Part shown: piece by piece, positions 1 to 10,699 of the stretch
Layout: every line of letters starts with the position of its first letter
Position numbering within the stretch: position 1 is the first letter of the stretch
Assembly: GCA_016946835.1 (NCBI GenBank)
Contig: JACVTC010000001.1
Location: 628,501-692,500 of the forward strand
Length of the DNA stretch: 64,000 nucleotides
Direction: 5' to 3'
Source: Neocallimastix lanati (nom. inval.)
Taxonomy: Eukaryota > Neocallimastigomycota > Neocallimastigomycetes > Neocallimastigales > Neocallimastigaceae
Position numbers and translations under genes: made by a program
The notes under the pieces: generated by a model
Seen by the model: the letters and a program-made list of their open reading frames with translations, nothing else
Databases searched by the model: none
What the model was told of the DNA's origin: nothing

Positions 1-2130
1 TGCGGTATCAACAGCGTCTTCCCAAAATTGGTGACTTAGTTTGGCGTCATTGAGAAGTGTTTTAGCCGCATTGATTAAGGTTCCGTTGAAACGTTCCGCT
101 TTTCCGTTTTGTTGGGGGTTATATGGTATAGTTAGTTGATGTTGGATACCATACTGAAAGCAGAATTCTTTAAATTTTATATTGACAAATTCAGTTCCGT
201 TGTCTGAACGCATATACTTAATCCTAATGTTGTATTTATTTTTAATATAACGGAACCAATTGTAAAATGCAGAATATGTATCGCTTTTACTTTTAAGAAA
301 GAGTACCCAGCCATATCTGGAGAAGTCATCTAATATAGTAAAGAAATATTTATTACCATAAATAGAATCTGGTAATGGTCTCACTAAGTCCATGTGAATG
401 AGTTCGAATATGTGTTGTGATTTATGTTCGCTTTTGGGGTAAGGTTTGTTTTTAATTTTCGATTGAATACATAATGGACATTTTAGTGGTACATTAGTGT
501 TTAATAATTTGTGTTTGATCATTTTAATGTCAAAATGTGCTAAACGTCTATGCCATAAATTTAGTTTATCTTGAGTTTTCATATTTGTATAATTAATTTC
601 ATTGTTAGTATTGATTTTTTCTATATCCTTTAGTTGTAATGGATGTGTAGACAAAAAGAGTTTAAATGTGTTATTCGAATGAGATAATATATTTATGATT
701 TTATTTTGATGATTGTCATAGATGGTTGCACATGGTTTGTTATGATGACTATTGAAAATTATTTTGTAATTTTGTTGGTTTAACTTTCCTACCGATAAAA
801 GATTTTTATCAATAAGTGGTGAGTAATATACATCATTGATGATTATTTCTTGATCATTAATGTAACCTTTAAATGTACCAATGTATTTTGTAGTTAATAT
901 TTCATTATTTGCAAGATAAATTTTTTCATTGCATGTTTTTATATTTATCAATTTATCTTTTCTGTTAGTAATGTTTATTGAAGCGCCAGAGTCTAAAATC
1001 CAGCATATTAATTCTTTATTGTTTACTGGAGTTTGATATTTTCCTTTGTGTATGTAGTTAATGCTTATAGTTTCATTATCATTGTAGTCTTTAGTGAAAG
1101 AATCTGAATATACTGAATTATAATTATCCTTTTGCATAAAGTTAGCGTAATTTCTCTTTTCATGAAATTGTCTTCTTTGATTATTGTTTTTAATATTTTT
1201 TCTTTTTCTAAACTTGAGTTTTCTATCTGATAATCTTTTTTTGCATTCATAAAAATAGTGTCCTTTTTTATGACAATAGTTACATCTTCCATTTCTTCTA
1301 GTTGTTGTTCTTTGGGCATTTTTCTTCATTTTTGGTTTTTTGTTTTTATAATTAGTATTTTCATTTTCAATTGAAAATATCTTTTTGGCGTTATCAATTT
1401 TAATATTATTTGTTTCAATATTATTTGAAATTATTATTTCTGGAACTACACGTTTAACATAGGATGTACATTCTTCCCAATTATTTATATATTGGAAAAC
1501 ATTAATATATCTTAAGTTTTCCGGTAAGGTCCTATTTAGTATACCGACTTTAGTACTGCAATTCATGTCACCATCTATTTTTTCTAGATCATCAATTATA
1601 TTTTGTAATTCTGACATGAATATATTAATATCCTTTTCTTCATCGTATTTCAGTTCATCTAGTTTTTTCTTGAGTTCCATTTTTCTTGTTTGTTGGTTCT
1701 TAGTAAAAGAGGATTTAAGAAAATTCCATATTTTGTAGGCGGTGTTTGCTTTTCCTTCAATCAACTTTTGAGTAATTTCACTCAAACTGTTCATAATGAT
1801 CCATTGGGCAATTATATCATTGTTTATGTCATTCTCTTTCACGTTCAAGTCATACACCAAGGAATCATCAAACTGATCTTCAGTATATTTTTCGATATTC
1901 TCCTTGATATCCCTTTTTCTTAATTTTCTAACTTTTTCTTTAGTTATGTATGTTAATAAATCATTAATACTTAAGAGATTGATCATACTTCGTTTCCATC
2001 CTCTATAGTTTTCAGTAGTTAATTCGGTCACTCTGTTGAAGCTCTCCGTATAGCTGAAGTTAACTAATCTTCTTGCGTTATTCGATTCTTCAACGTTTAT
2101 CAATTGTGATCTTCCTCTTCTTCCAGTCAT
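1..2130 (-). CDS. Cop1: Ty1/copia Gag-Pol, first 710 residues, open to window edge
   Basis: The frame from the ATG at 2130 has no stop down to base 1, so this is the start of an uninterrupted copia Gag-Pol that continues outside the window. Order seen: Gag (about residues 1-280); a CCHC zinc knuckle CNYCHKKGHYFYEC at about 283-296; aspartic protease WILDSGASIN with the Asp near 380; integrase HHCC zinc site (H527, H532, C551, C554); and the integrase catalytic triad D581, D643, E679 with the D-35-E spacing of the family. Reverse transcriptase and RNase H must lie off the left edge. The same family is decayed in the neighbouring Cop2-Cop4, so an open frame of this length suggests a recently active copy. 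A long leader with hairpin repeats and a tRNA-Lys-type primer site follow to the right. What I see is the frame and motifs; activity is inferred. Confidence 0.93.
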   Translation of the reverse strand, partial: MTGRRGRSQLINVEESNNARRLVNFSYTESFNRVTELTTENYRGWKRSMINLLSINDLLTYITKEKVRKLRKRDIKENIEKYTEDQFDDSLVYDLNVKENDINNDIIAQWIIMNSLSEITQKLIEGKANTAYKIWNFLKSSFTKNQQTRKMELKKKLDELKYDEEKDINIFMSELQNIIDDLEKIDGDMNCSTKVGILNRTLPENLRYINVFQYINNWEECTSYVKRVVPEIIISNNIETNNIKIDNAKKIFSIENENTNYKNKKPKMKKNAQRTTTRRNGRCNYCHKKGHYFYECKKRLSDRKLKFRKRKNIKNNNQRRQFHEKRNYANFMQKDNYNSVYSDSFTKDYNDNETISINYIHKGKYQTPVNNKELICWILDSGASINITNRKDKLINIKTCNEKIYLANNEILTTKYIGTFKGYINDQEIIINDVYYSPLIDKNLLSVGKLNQQNYKIIFNSHHNKPCATIYDNHQNKIINILSHSNNTFKLFLSTHPLQLKDIEKINTNNEINYTNMKTQDKLNLWHRRLAHFDIKMIKHKLLNTNVPLKCPLCIQSKIKNKPYPKSEHKSQHIFELIHMDLVRPLPDSIYGNKYFFTILDDFSRYGWVLFLKSKSDTYSAFYNWFRYIKNKYNIRIKYMRSDNGTEFVNIKFKEFCFQYGIQHQLTIPYNPQQNGKAERFNGTLINAAKTLLNDAKLSHQFWEDAVDTA

Positions 2131-3342
2131 TTTGCTTAATAATATTTTAATAAAATAAGAGATTTTGTTTCAAGTAGTTAATTAAATTTATTTGTTTTCA
2201 CTTTATTAATTATTTTTCTAAAAAGATTAAAGTAAAGATTCTTTATATATTTAAACATTATAAATTTAATTTAATATATTATAAATTGTTATATTTATTA
2301 AATATAATTATTTCTGGTTTTGTTTGTAACGAATAAATATTTTTGTTTTGTCATCTGATGAGCTGATGAACATTGTTATTATGTTTTGTTATTAATGTTA
2401 ATATATTTTTAATTTAAAAAAAATTTCTTGAATTTATTTTATTTGTTAGTGTTAAATTACTGTATAATTGAATGATAATTAATATTGACTTTTGATTGGT
2501 TTCTATAAGTAGAATCTAATTTCATTGAAGTGTTGAAGTAGTTTAATATAATTTATTACGTACTTAAAAGATTGGTTTTATTGTTATATTGATTTAATGA
2601 AATATATTAAATTAAATTAAATATTATCACCTGTTTGATGATTATTTTCAACATTTTATTAAAGTTGACTATAAAATGAATATTATTATTTATATATTAT
2701 ATTTTCAACTTTTTATTAAAGTTGACTATAAAATGAATATTATTATTTATATATTATATTTTCAACTTTTTATTTCAGTTGACCATTATCAAATTAATTT
2801 AGTTTACTTTTGTATTATGTTTTCAACTTAATATTCATTTTTCAATTTTATCAAATTTTAATTCAATTATTTTCAACTTATTTCTTAGTTGACTGTTATT
2901 ATATTAATGTTAGTTGACTATTGCGTTGATTTTTCAACTTAACATTCATTCTCTTAATTTATCAAATTTTATTACAGTTATTTTCAACTTTAATAATTTG
3001 GTTAGATGACTATTATACATCATTTTCATCTTAACCTATGTTGACTATTACTAAAAACATTTAATTATTTTTTATTTTCAAAATATCTTTTAAGTGCCTT
3101 TTTTTATTTCTATTTTATATTATTTTGTTTCAATTTTATGAATTTATTTTTTTTTAAATTGGTACTCAATATTTTATTAATGTTTTAAAACGTGCTTTTT
3201 CTTTTATTTTGTTTTATTTGTATTATAATTTAATTTTTTATATGTGTGTTTAATTTTTAGTAATTATAATGTGTTATTTTTTTTTTTATATTTGGTATTT
3301 AATAAATGTTAATGAAAATCGAAAAATTATGTTAGTAATAAT

Positions 3343-3379
<37 letters not shown>

Positions 3380-3455
3380 CCTTATATATTTAATTAATAT
3401 TTGTATAATGATTAAATTTTAATACTTAGCTTTGTATTTTACTCAACTGGTGAGT
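2131..3455 (-). other. Cop1 5' untranslated leader
   Basis: About 1.3 kb of AT-rich sequence without open frames separates the Cop1 start codon from its primer-binding site. It holds the hairpin array at 2646-3052 and a run of about 31 T (poly-A in the element's sense) near 3343-3374. A leader this long is unusual for copia elements; Cop2 has one of about 1.0 kb, whereas Cop5 has only about 100 bp. Confidence 0.7.
2646..3052 (-). repeat. Hairpin repeat array in Cop1 5' leader
   Basis: Between the gag start and the primer site lies a tandem array of imperfect units. Each has the arms TCAACT and AGTTGA separated by 8-11 nt, usually followed by CTAT. Perfect 6-bp stems are at 2705-2710/2720-2725, 2762-2767/2777-2782 and 2873-2878/2887-2892; other copies are degenerate. 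Two neighbouring units near 2648-2760 are almost identical over about 58 bp. In the element's RNA these form small hairpins in the untranslated leader. Cop2 and Cop3 carry the same layout with TCAGCT/AGCTGA stems. Confidence 0.75.
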
Positions 3456-3469
3456 TGAGACTCTTAATC
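3456..3469 (-). other. Cop1 primer-binding site (tRNA-Lys anticodon-arm type)
   Basis: The + strand reads TGAGACTCTTAATC, which equals the anticodon arm of tRNA-Lys(CUU): stem TGAGA, then loop CTCTTAA with anticodon CTT, then TC. The element's minus-strand RNA is therefore complementary to it. The same 14 nt occur at the same position in Cop2, Cop4 and Cop5. The 5' LTR should begin at 3470, but the expected TG is TT here and the LTR cannot be delimited because its partner is off the window. Confidence 0.7.
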
Positions 3470-4408
3470 TTTTAAATCCAAAAAGACACACGAAATATTA
3501 AAGAGATATATTAGTATGTTTTATTATATGTTTTATTATATTTTCTATTAAAGAGAAAAATGTTCAAGAAAAGTGAATTGTTAATTATAATAATACAATT
3601 ATTTATACACTTTAACATTTATATATATAAAACTATTGGTTAAATATTTAATTTATAACATAAACCATTAATATACTATTTTAATAGTTTCTTACTTCTG
3701 ACAAATTATTATTAATTATTAAATAAATATAATTAAATGAATGAATATATTATAAATTAAATTAATTTTTTATTTTCCTAAAAAGTCAAAAAGTCGAAAT
3801 CGAACCAATGACATCTAGTGTAAGTACTATTGAGTAGCCTTGGCAAGTTATAACGACGCTGATATTGTTACAATTAATAATTTTATATAAATACATGTTT
3901 AAATCTTTTGATTAATCCTTTGTAGGATTATTACAATTTAAATTATAGTAATATTTATATAAAATAATCATGTAATAAAATATTATTAAGATTAAATAAA
4001 ATTTATATTTTAAATAAAAACTTATTTATAAAATTTACTAAATAACAATATGTTTTAAATAAAAGTAAATTTAAGTTATAAATTAATTAATTACTGTAAT
4101 ATGGCATCTTTACCATATCGTTAAAACCAAATTGTCTTAAAACTTTAACAAATTGTATATTAGAAATTGTTATAAAAGAATTTTTTTTATTTCTAACAAC
4201 ATCTGATTTATAGTTAATATTATTAATATACAAAAATTAAATTTTGTAGAAGTGAATAAAAGTATAAATATAAAAAAACAAAATAAGAAACATTTAAGAA
4301 ATTTAAAGTAAAGTATGTTTTATTAAAAGATTGTTTTTATTTTAATATAAATCTTTATTTAATTATTAATTTTATTTAAATTAATAACAGAAAAATGATT
4401 ATTAAAAC
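3470..4408. other. AT-rich stretch holding presumed Cop1 5' LTR
   Basis: No coding sequence is seen. The first 200-300 bp should be the Cop1 LTR by position. A GC-richer patch at 3790-3870 contains a tRNA-like B-box on the minus strand, but it does not fold into a tRNA. The last five bases, AAAAC (4404-4408), are the left target-site duplication of Cop2. Confidence 0.5.
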
Positions 4409-4682
4409 TGTCAAAAATATATTTCGATAAATACTTATCGTTATTATGTTATTAAAATAGAACACTTTATTCAGTAAAATAAACATTTATATATTTTAGT
4501 TTTATTATTTAAAATATCTTTTATTATTATGGTCGTTTTTTTATTAAATTAAGAATTATATTTTTAAACAATAAAATAATTACTTGGTTTTATACTTTAT
4601 TGAATGTTACAAATATAATTTGTTGGTTATTACAATATTAAAAAAAAATTAATAATCAATTTAATAATTGTTATTTTTAACA
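4409..4682 (-). repeat. Cop2 3' LTR
   Basis: This 274-bp repeat starts TGTCAAAAATATATTTCG and ends in TTTTTAACA. It matches 10276-10550 with about ten differences, including small indels. It is the downstream LTR of the minus-strand element. Confidence 0.93.
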
Positions 4683-4694
4683 CTCCTCCAAAAA
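4683..4694 (-). other. Cop2 polypurine tract
   Basis: On the minus strand TTTTTGGAGGAG lies directly upstream of the 3' LTR. This is the expected plus-strand primer site of an LTR retrotransposon. Confidence 0.75.
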
Positions 4695-4759
4695 TCTAGC
4701 TTCAAAAAAAAAACTTAGCAAAGAAAAAATGAAGATAGATTTTTAATTTAATTTCTTTT

Positions 4760-5832
4760 AAAATTTCGTTAATAAGGTGTGTTTCTGAAATTGTCCATTA
4801 AGGTCTTGTTTAAAAATTTGGAAAATCCATCTGCTAGGTTACTTTTAGATTTTACATACTTTAGTACAATTAGTTTTTTACTGATTAAGTCTCTAATGTG
4901 ATGGTACCTGATATCAATATGCTTTTGATTTTGGGTTTATTGATTGATATTCACTGTTGTATATTGTTGCTTTGTTCTTAACGAATATTGTAACATAATC
5001 TATGTTTATATTTAATTCATTCATAAAATTTCTGTACCATAAAGAGTGTTTAGCGTATTCACTCAGGCTGTAATATTCGGCTTCAGCCGTGGAAGTAATG
5101 TTGTAGTTTTGAATACCAGCTTGTTGGTGTATTTCCAAACATCATAAGGAATCCAGAAGTAGATTTCCTTGTGTTGAGATCTCCTGCATAATCTGCGTCT
5201 ACATATACCTTTAAATTCATCCCCTTTTGAATTTTAATACCATAGTTTTTTGTATGCTGGATATAATTGAAAATTTTTATAACATTCATCCAATCTTCCA
5301 TCGTAGGATCACTGGATTTCCTTGCAGCTAAAAATATGTTTGGTCTGGTGCATATTCCTAAATATAATAAGCTGCCAATAGCGCTTCGGTATTCTGTTTC
5401 ATTAAATTTCTTTGTTCTCAGTTGAGGATTTTCTTTTGGAATAAGATTTTTGGTTGTCTTTGTATAAGAGTCAGTACTGAATTTGTTTAAAATATCATTT
5501 ACGTACCTTGATTGATGTAGAATATATCTATCTTTAATTTTATTAAATTTTATGCCAATAACGAATTCTACATCCCCAATGTCTTTTATGTTAAACTTTC
5601 TTTTGATTGATTCTTTTACTGAATTTATTTCAGCTAATGTTCCAGCAATAAGTATGTCATCAAGGTAGACTGACAAAATACATATTATTTCCTTTTTATT
5701 ATTAATTTTCTTGTATACACAAGGTTCACTTTGTAATCTGGTAAAACCTATTTTTATTAATTCTTCGTTTAATTTATTGTTCCAATCTTTACCTACTTGC
5801 TTTAGGCCATAGAGAGCTTTGTTTAATTTCAA
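4760..5832 (-). pseudogene. Cop2 reverse transcriptase C-half and RNase H, frameshifted
   Basis: The frame 5832-5083 carries the copia RT catalytic motif YLDD at about 5650-5665, followed by connection sequence and the start of RNase H (VYVDADYAGD, then STSGFLMMFG). The RNase H then breaks and continues in another frame at 5138-4914 with TSTAEAEYYSLSEYAKHSLW, after which homology fades into the region before the 3' LTR. At least two frameshifts separate the pieces. Compared with Cop5, all RT/RNase H blocks are present in order, so small indels rather than large deletions killed it. Confidence 0.88.
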
Positions 5833-7016
5833 AAAGATTTCTCATAAGATTGATATCCTTCTGGAGCTTTCATGTATATATGTTCATTAAGAGGAGCGTT
5901 TAAATAAGCTGAATTAATATCTATTTTTTTTATTTTGAAGTTCATGTTTACTACAATGACTGTAATGATTCGAATGGTATCTTGTTTGAGGGTAGGAGCA
6001 AATGTTTCTTTATAGTCGATACCGTATTCTTGGGTATATCCCTTAGCGACTAGTCTCGTTTTTCTTTTAATTACATTACCATTTGAGTCTCTTTTATATT
6101 TAAATACCCACCTGGATGAAATAATATTTGATCCTGAGGGTACCGTATTGACTACTGTGAATACTTTCAGTCTTTCCATATTATCAAGTTCTTCTTTTAC
6201 TGATTTTAACCATTCTGATTTATCATTTAGTTTGAATATGTCTTTGTTGTTGTAAGGTTCAATTAGTGTATTGTTATTATTACTTATCTTTTTTCTTTTA
6301 TTAATATTAAATGAATTATTATTTGATTTTCTTTTAGTTCTTTCTATATATTGATAGTCTCTGTCTTTATTGTTCTCTTTATATTCATTATTAATATTAT
6401 TAATTTCTTTCTGAGTCCTATTTAAATTTTTATTTTTGCTACCTTCTGTTACGTTGTGGATTTTATTATTAATATTTGTTGAATTGTTGTGTTGATTGTT
6501 ATTGTTTTGTTTTGTTGGATCATTTTTTGTTGTTTTGTCAGAATTATTGTTGATGATAGTGACATTATCATTATAATTGATGTCAGTAGTGATACTATTT
6601 TTATCATTATATTTATTGAAGATGTGATTTTTATTACTATTATTGTTTATATTGAGTTTTTTATTTGTATCTATATTTCTTTCAAAATTATTTTCAATAA
6701 TTCCACTGTTCTTATTATTGATTTTATTGTTGTAATCGTAATGACTTAATTGTTTGATCTTATTATTCTCCCTGAATTCGTTATTGGGAAAAATTTTATG
6801 AAGAAAAGAGTTTCCTGGTTCGTTTTCCATAAATTCAACAGTACGGGCTAGGATGATTTTGTTATTGATAATGTCAAAAATTTTATAATCATTAATATTG
6901 TTGCTATAACCTAGAAAAATACCAGGATGAGAATTGTTGTCAAACTTTGAATGAAGTTCCTTTGGGACAAAAAAATATACTCTACATCCGAAGACTCGAA
7001 AGAAACTATAATCCAC
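5829..7016 (-). pseudogene. Cop2 integrase C-terminus, Asn-rich linker and RT N-terminal part
   Basis: A 395-codon open stretch. It begins with the integrase GKGF-like end (FFRVFGCRVYFFVPKELHSK, then PGIFLGYS) and crosses a low-complexity Asn/Lys-rich linker of about 200 residues. It then enters RT at WLKSVKEELDNMERLKVF, followed by SRWVFKYK, RLVAKGYTQEYGIDYKETFA and KKIDINSAYLNAPLNEHIYM. It ends where the frame shifts near 5830 into the second RT half. The linker is typical of the copia family in this genome (Cop3 and Cop5 have similar ones). Confidence 0.88.
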
Positions 7017-7762
7017 AGGTTTATTATAAAATATTTCATAAGGGATTTTGTTCTGGTTTCCTTGGTGGGGAAGTCGATTGTAAGTGAAGTTCGCAGTATC
7101 TACTGCGTATTCCCAGAAGTCATGACTAAGTTTAGATTCATTAAGAAGTGCTTTAGCAGAAGAAATAAGTGTACCATTGAACCTTTCAGCTCTACCCTTT
7201 TGAGATAGATTGTAAGAAATCGTGAATTCATGTTTAATTCCATTCTCTTGGCAGAAGGTTTGAAAACGACTATTCTGAAATTCTTTTTATTATCGGAGCG
7301 GATGGTTTTTACAGTGATGTTTGTGGTGTTATATATTTCATTGTGCCATATAATAAATTTGTTGAATACATCAGTTTTATTTTGGGTAAAGATCACCCAT
7401 CCATATCTTGCAAAATCATCTAAAATTGTTAGGAAATATTTGTTGTTATTTATGGAGTTAGTGACTGGTCCAACTAGATCTATGTGTATGAGATCTAATA
7501 TTTGTTTTGTTTTATTTGTCGTAGGTTTATAAGATTTATTTTTTAATTTTGAATTAATACATATTGCGCATTTGGTTTGCACGTTTGTATTATTTAATTT
7601 ATCTTTGATCTTTGATATATCAAAATGGCCTAAGCGTCTGTGCCAAAGGTCCATTAATTGACTTTTATTTAGTAAAGTATAGTTGATTACATGACTACTA
7701 TTTATATTATTTTTCTTAAAATAAATTGGTTGCTCTGATGTAAAAATTTTGAATTTATTCAT
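7017..7762 (-). pseudogene. Cop2 integrase zinc and catalytic core, frameshifted
   Basis: The frame from 7762 contains the HHCC site (LWHRRLGHFD, then CAICINSK) and the first catalytic Asp in HIDLVGPV. The second is in TIRSDNKKNF, after which the frame is lost. The third block (glutamate region near QNG..ER) lies in a different frame around 7180-7200. It matches Cop1 position by position. The frame break between the second Asp and the Glu makes it non-functional. Confidence 0.85.
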
Positions 7763-8480
7763 ATTATCAGATATTGATTTATAGATTCGGTTACCTTTAT
7801 CGTCATAAATTAAAACTTATGGTGAGTTATTATAATTGTTGAATATGACTTTGAAGTTTTGTGCTATTAACTGATTGATGGAAATTAAATTTTTTTAATA
7901 TGTTTTGAATAGTAAATATTTTTAAGTGTGAATTTATAATTATTAATGAACCCGGTAAAGTCGCCGTAATAGTTTGATAAAATTTTCTTTCAATTTGCAA
8001 GCGAAATTTTTGTATTATATTTTTTGATATTGGTGAGTAAATTAATATTGTTTGTAGTGCTTATTGAAGCACCAGAGTCAAGGGTCCAAACTATAAAATT
8101 ATTATTTTTAATTCCATTAATTTTATTATAGTTATTATTTGTTTCAATGCTATTGATTTCTAAAGCATTATCGGAAAAATAATCTTTTGAAAAATCTTAT
8201 TGGTAATTATCTTTATATTCTTTATTATTGTGTACTAAATAAATGTGCTTATTGTTTATTTTATATTTGTTATATTTCTTATCTGATTCCCTTTTTCTTT
8301 ATTAGATTTATTATACTTGGTTACTTTATTAAAGTTAATTTTCTTATTTTTAAAGCAATCCTTAATATAGTGGCCGAATTTTCCGCAGAGAATGAACTTT
8401 CCATTCTTTCTTTTGGAATATTTTCTTTTCTTATCTATCTCTAATTTTACTCTTAGGATATGAATGTAATGAAAAATGTT
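7763..8480 (-). pseudogene. Cop2 zinc knuckle and protease region, degraded
   Basis: Translation in mixed frames shows a knuckle reading FILCGKFGHYIKDC. The first cysteine of the CX2CX4HX4C motif is replaced by Phe, while the remaining Cys, His and Cys are kept. A protease-like patch near 8050-8100 (VWTLDSGASIS type on the minus strand) follows. Stops and shifts break the frame at several points. Confidence 0.7.
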
Positions 8481-9225
8481 TTAAGATTTTTCTTCTTGAA
8501 TCCTTTTTTCTTTAAGATGAGAGAACGTAATGTCTGGAACTATCCTTTTAAGGTAGTTACAACATTCTTTCCAATTATTGTTGAATTGGAAAACGTTAAT
8601 CCACCTTAAATTTTCTGGTAAAGCACGGTTAAGAATTCCAACTTTTGTATTGTCAGAAATGTCTGAGTCTATTGTTTCTAGTTCGTCAAGCATATTTTGG
8701 AGAGTTGCTAAAAAAATGTGAATATTGTCATTTATATTAAACTTTAAGAAATTGATTCTATTTTTCAGAATCATTTTTCTATGTTCATCTCCAAGAGTAA
8801 AAGATTCCTGGAGAAAATTCCATATCTGAAAGGCTGTTTTACTATGACCTTTCAGAATCTCTTTAGTTTTATTCCCAAGACTGTTGGTAATGATCCATTT
8901 CACAAGGATATCATTTTTGATATCCTTTTGAGTAGTCCCAGCATCATAGACAAGTGAAGAATCAAATTTATCTAATATAATCATCTAAATTTTCTCTTAT
9001 ATCCTTTCTCCTTAATTTTTTTATTTTTTGGGAACTAATATACTCGTCTAGATTGTTCAATGTTAAGAGGTATAGGATATTGGTTTTCCAATTTTGGAAG
9101 TTTTCAATATTTAATTCTGTTATATAATTAAAATTCTCTGAATAATTAAAAGAAATCCCTTTGGCAGAAAAATTGTTTTCTGTGGTATCAATTTGATTTC
9201 TTTGATTGTTTCTAGTTCTGGGCAT
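8481..9225 (-). pseudogene. Cop2 Gag, split by a frameshift
   Basis: The ATG at 9225 opens an 85-codon frame (MPRTRNNQRN...). It stops at 8968 and continues, shifted, from about 8984 to 8481. The shift falls where Cop4 reads DNYIPDKFDNSLVYD and Cop2 reads ATT-A-GAT, so two bases appear to be missing. Downstream blocks KWIITNSLGNKTKEILKGHS and NRALPENLRWINVFQ align with Cop1 Gag. Confidence 0.88.
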
Positions 9226-10261
9226 ATTGATTTTATAGATTTAGTTAAAATAAATATTGATTTATTTTATTGAATTGATTAAGTTTTGATGATTATATAA
9301 TTTTATTTTATTTTTTTTTTACTTAAAAATTTTTATATTTTTTTTTATTTTATATATGTATTTTTAACGATTTTAGATATAATTTAAATCTTAAATTTAA
9401 TTGGATTCAAAATTTAGAGTTTCTATTTTTTGGTGTTAAATAGATTCCCTTTTTTTAATTAGTTTAATTAACTTGACCATCAATTTGATGTCATCTGATG
9501 TTGTTTATTTTAAGAGTAATTAATAAAGTCATGACATGATTGCTTTAATATGACTAATTTGACATTATTTATAATATATTAGTAAATATATATTACTATT
9601 ATTAATTCTTTATTTTATTAAATTACATAATCTTAGTATATTAATATTATTGTTTATTTTTTTTTATATTGTTTTATATGTCTTATGAATTATTTTAATC
9701 TATTCAATAATTTTAATTTATTTTAATTCTCTTATGACTTTTGCTATTAGTTACATTATTTTCAAATTAAGTTATTTAATTGCTATTTTAAATTATATTA
9801 TTAATTTAGTCTATATAGTTGAAATTTTAAGTTATCTCAATTTTTATTATATATCTGGAATCTTTGAATTTTATTGTTTTAAGCTTAAAATATGAAGCTG
9901 ACGTCCTGGATTTATTTTCAGTTTAAATTGTATAGCTAACATCATAAATTTACTTTCAGCTTAAACTATATAGCTGACATTTTAAATTTACTTTCAGCTT
10001 AGATTATATAGCTGACATCTTAAATTTACTTTCATCTTAAATTAGTTGATAAAATTTTATATATTGTTTTTATCTTATAATTGATGTTTGAGTTATATAA
10101 GTTTATGTTATATATTTTATTACTATTATTTTTAATTTAAATATATGAATATAGATAAATAAATAACAATTAGTATCATAATTATTATAGGTTTGTATTA
10201 TTTATAAAGTATTTTTTTTTAATGATATACTTAGCTTTTATTTTATTTAATCGTGAGAGAT
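9226..10261 (-). other. Cop2 5' leader
   Basis: About 1.0 kb of AT-rich untranslated sequence between the gag ATG and the primer-binding site. It contains the hairpin array at 9880-10050. No other gene is seen. The stretch just before the primer site (ATACTTAGCTTTTATTTTA) is conserved in Cop1 and partly in Cop4. Confidence 0.7.
9880..10050 (-). repeat. Hairpin repeat array in Cop2 leader (38-bp period)
   Basis: Four to five tandem units have a period of 38 bp. The best are at 9956-9977 and 9994-10015, with stems TCAGCT/AGCTGA and 10-nt loops, followed by CAT.TTAAATTTA. Outer copies are degenerate, some keeping pairing through G-U. The position, between primer site and gag, is the same as in Cop1. 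Confidence 0.78.
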
Positions 10262-10275
10262 TGAGACTCTTAATC
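10262..10275 (-). other. Cop2 primer-binding site
   Basis: TGAGACTCTTAATC abuts the TG of the 5' LTR at 10276. It matches the tRNA-Lys(CUU) anticodon arm up to about nucleotide 40. The exact abutment in an element with confirmed LTR ends makes the assignment firm. Confidence 0.8.
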
Positions 10276-10550
10276 TGTCAAAAATATATTTCGATAAATA
10301 CTTATCGTTATTATATTATTAAAATAGAACACTTTATTCAGTAAAATAAACATTTATATATTTTAGTTTTATAATTATTTAAAATATCTTTTATTATTAT
10401 GTTTCTCCTTTTTATTAAATTAAGAATATTTTTAAACAATAAAATAATTACTTGGTTTTATACTTTATTGAATGTTACAAATATAATTTGTTAGTTATTA
10501 CAATATTAAAAATAAATTAATAATCAATTTAATAATTGTTATTTTTAACA
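10276..10550 (-). repeat. Cop2 5' LTR
   Basis: This 275-bp copy matches 4409-4682. It is followed by the right-hand duplication AAAAC at 10551-10555. Confidence 0.93.
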
Positions 10551-10699
10551 AAAACTAATAAAATAATAAAATAAAATATTTATTACTTATTGTAATTTAT
10601 TTAAATTTTAATAATAAAGAATAATTTAAAAAAAACATTTACATGATTTTATATTTTTATTTGATTTTAACTATTTACATTAAAAATAATAAAATTAAT

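Larger units (their letters stand above)
4409..10550 (-). mobile_element. Cop2: complete Ty1/copia LTR retrotransposon, coding region frameshifted
   Basis: A full element of 6,142 bp. It is bounded by TG...CA LTRs of 274 and 275 bp (4409-4682 and 10276-10550) and by a perfect 5-bp duplication AAAAC at 4404-4408 and 10551-10555. It has a polypurine tract next to the 3' LTR, a tRNA-Lys-type primer site next to the 5' LTR, a leader of about 1.0 kb with hairpin repeats, and gag-PR-IN-RT-RNaseH in order on the minus strand. The LTRs differ at roughly ten positions, so the insertion is older than Cop5. Several frameshifts and a lost zinc-knuckle cysteine show that the coding part is dead. Confidence 0.93.

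Noticed and set aside
2646-3052. CRISPR array or satellite DNA
   Set aside because: Units are imperfect, lack unique equal-length spacers, and recur at the same position in related retroelement leaders.
3785-3870. tRNA gene on the minus strand (GGTTCGATTTC B-box)
   Set aside because: Acceptor and anticodon stems do not pair and no CCA-adjacent discriminator fits; at most a tRNA relic.
6489-6749. Plus-strand Ile/Val-rich ORF
   Set aside because: Antisense shadow of the Asn-rich linker of Cop2 on the other strand.
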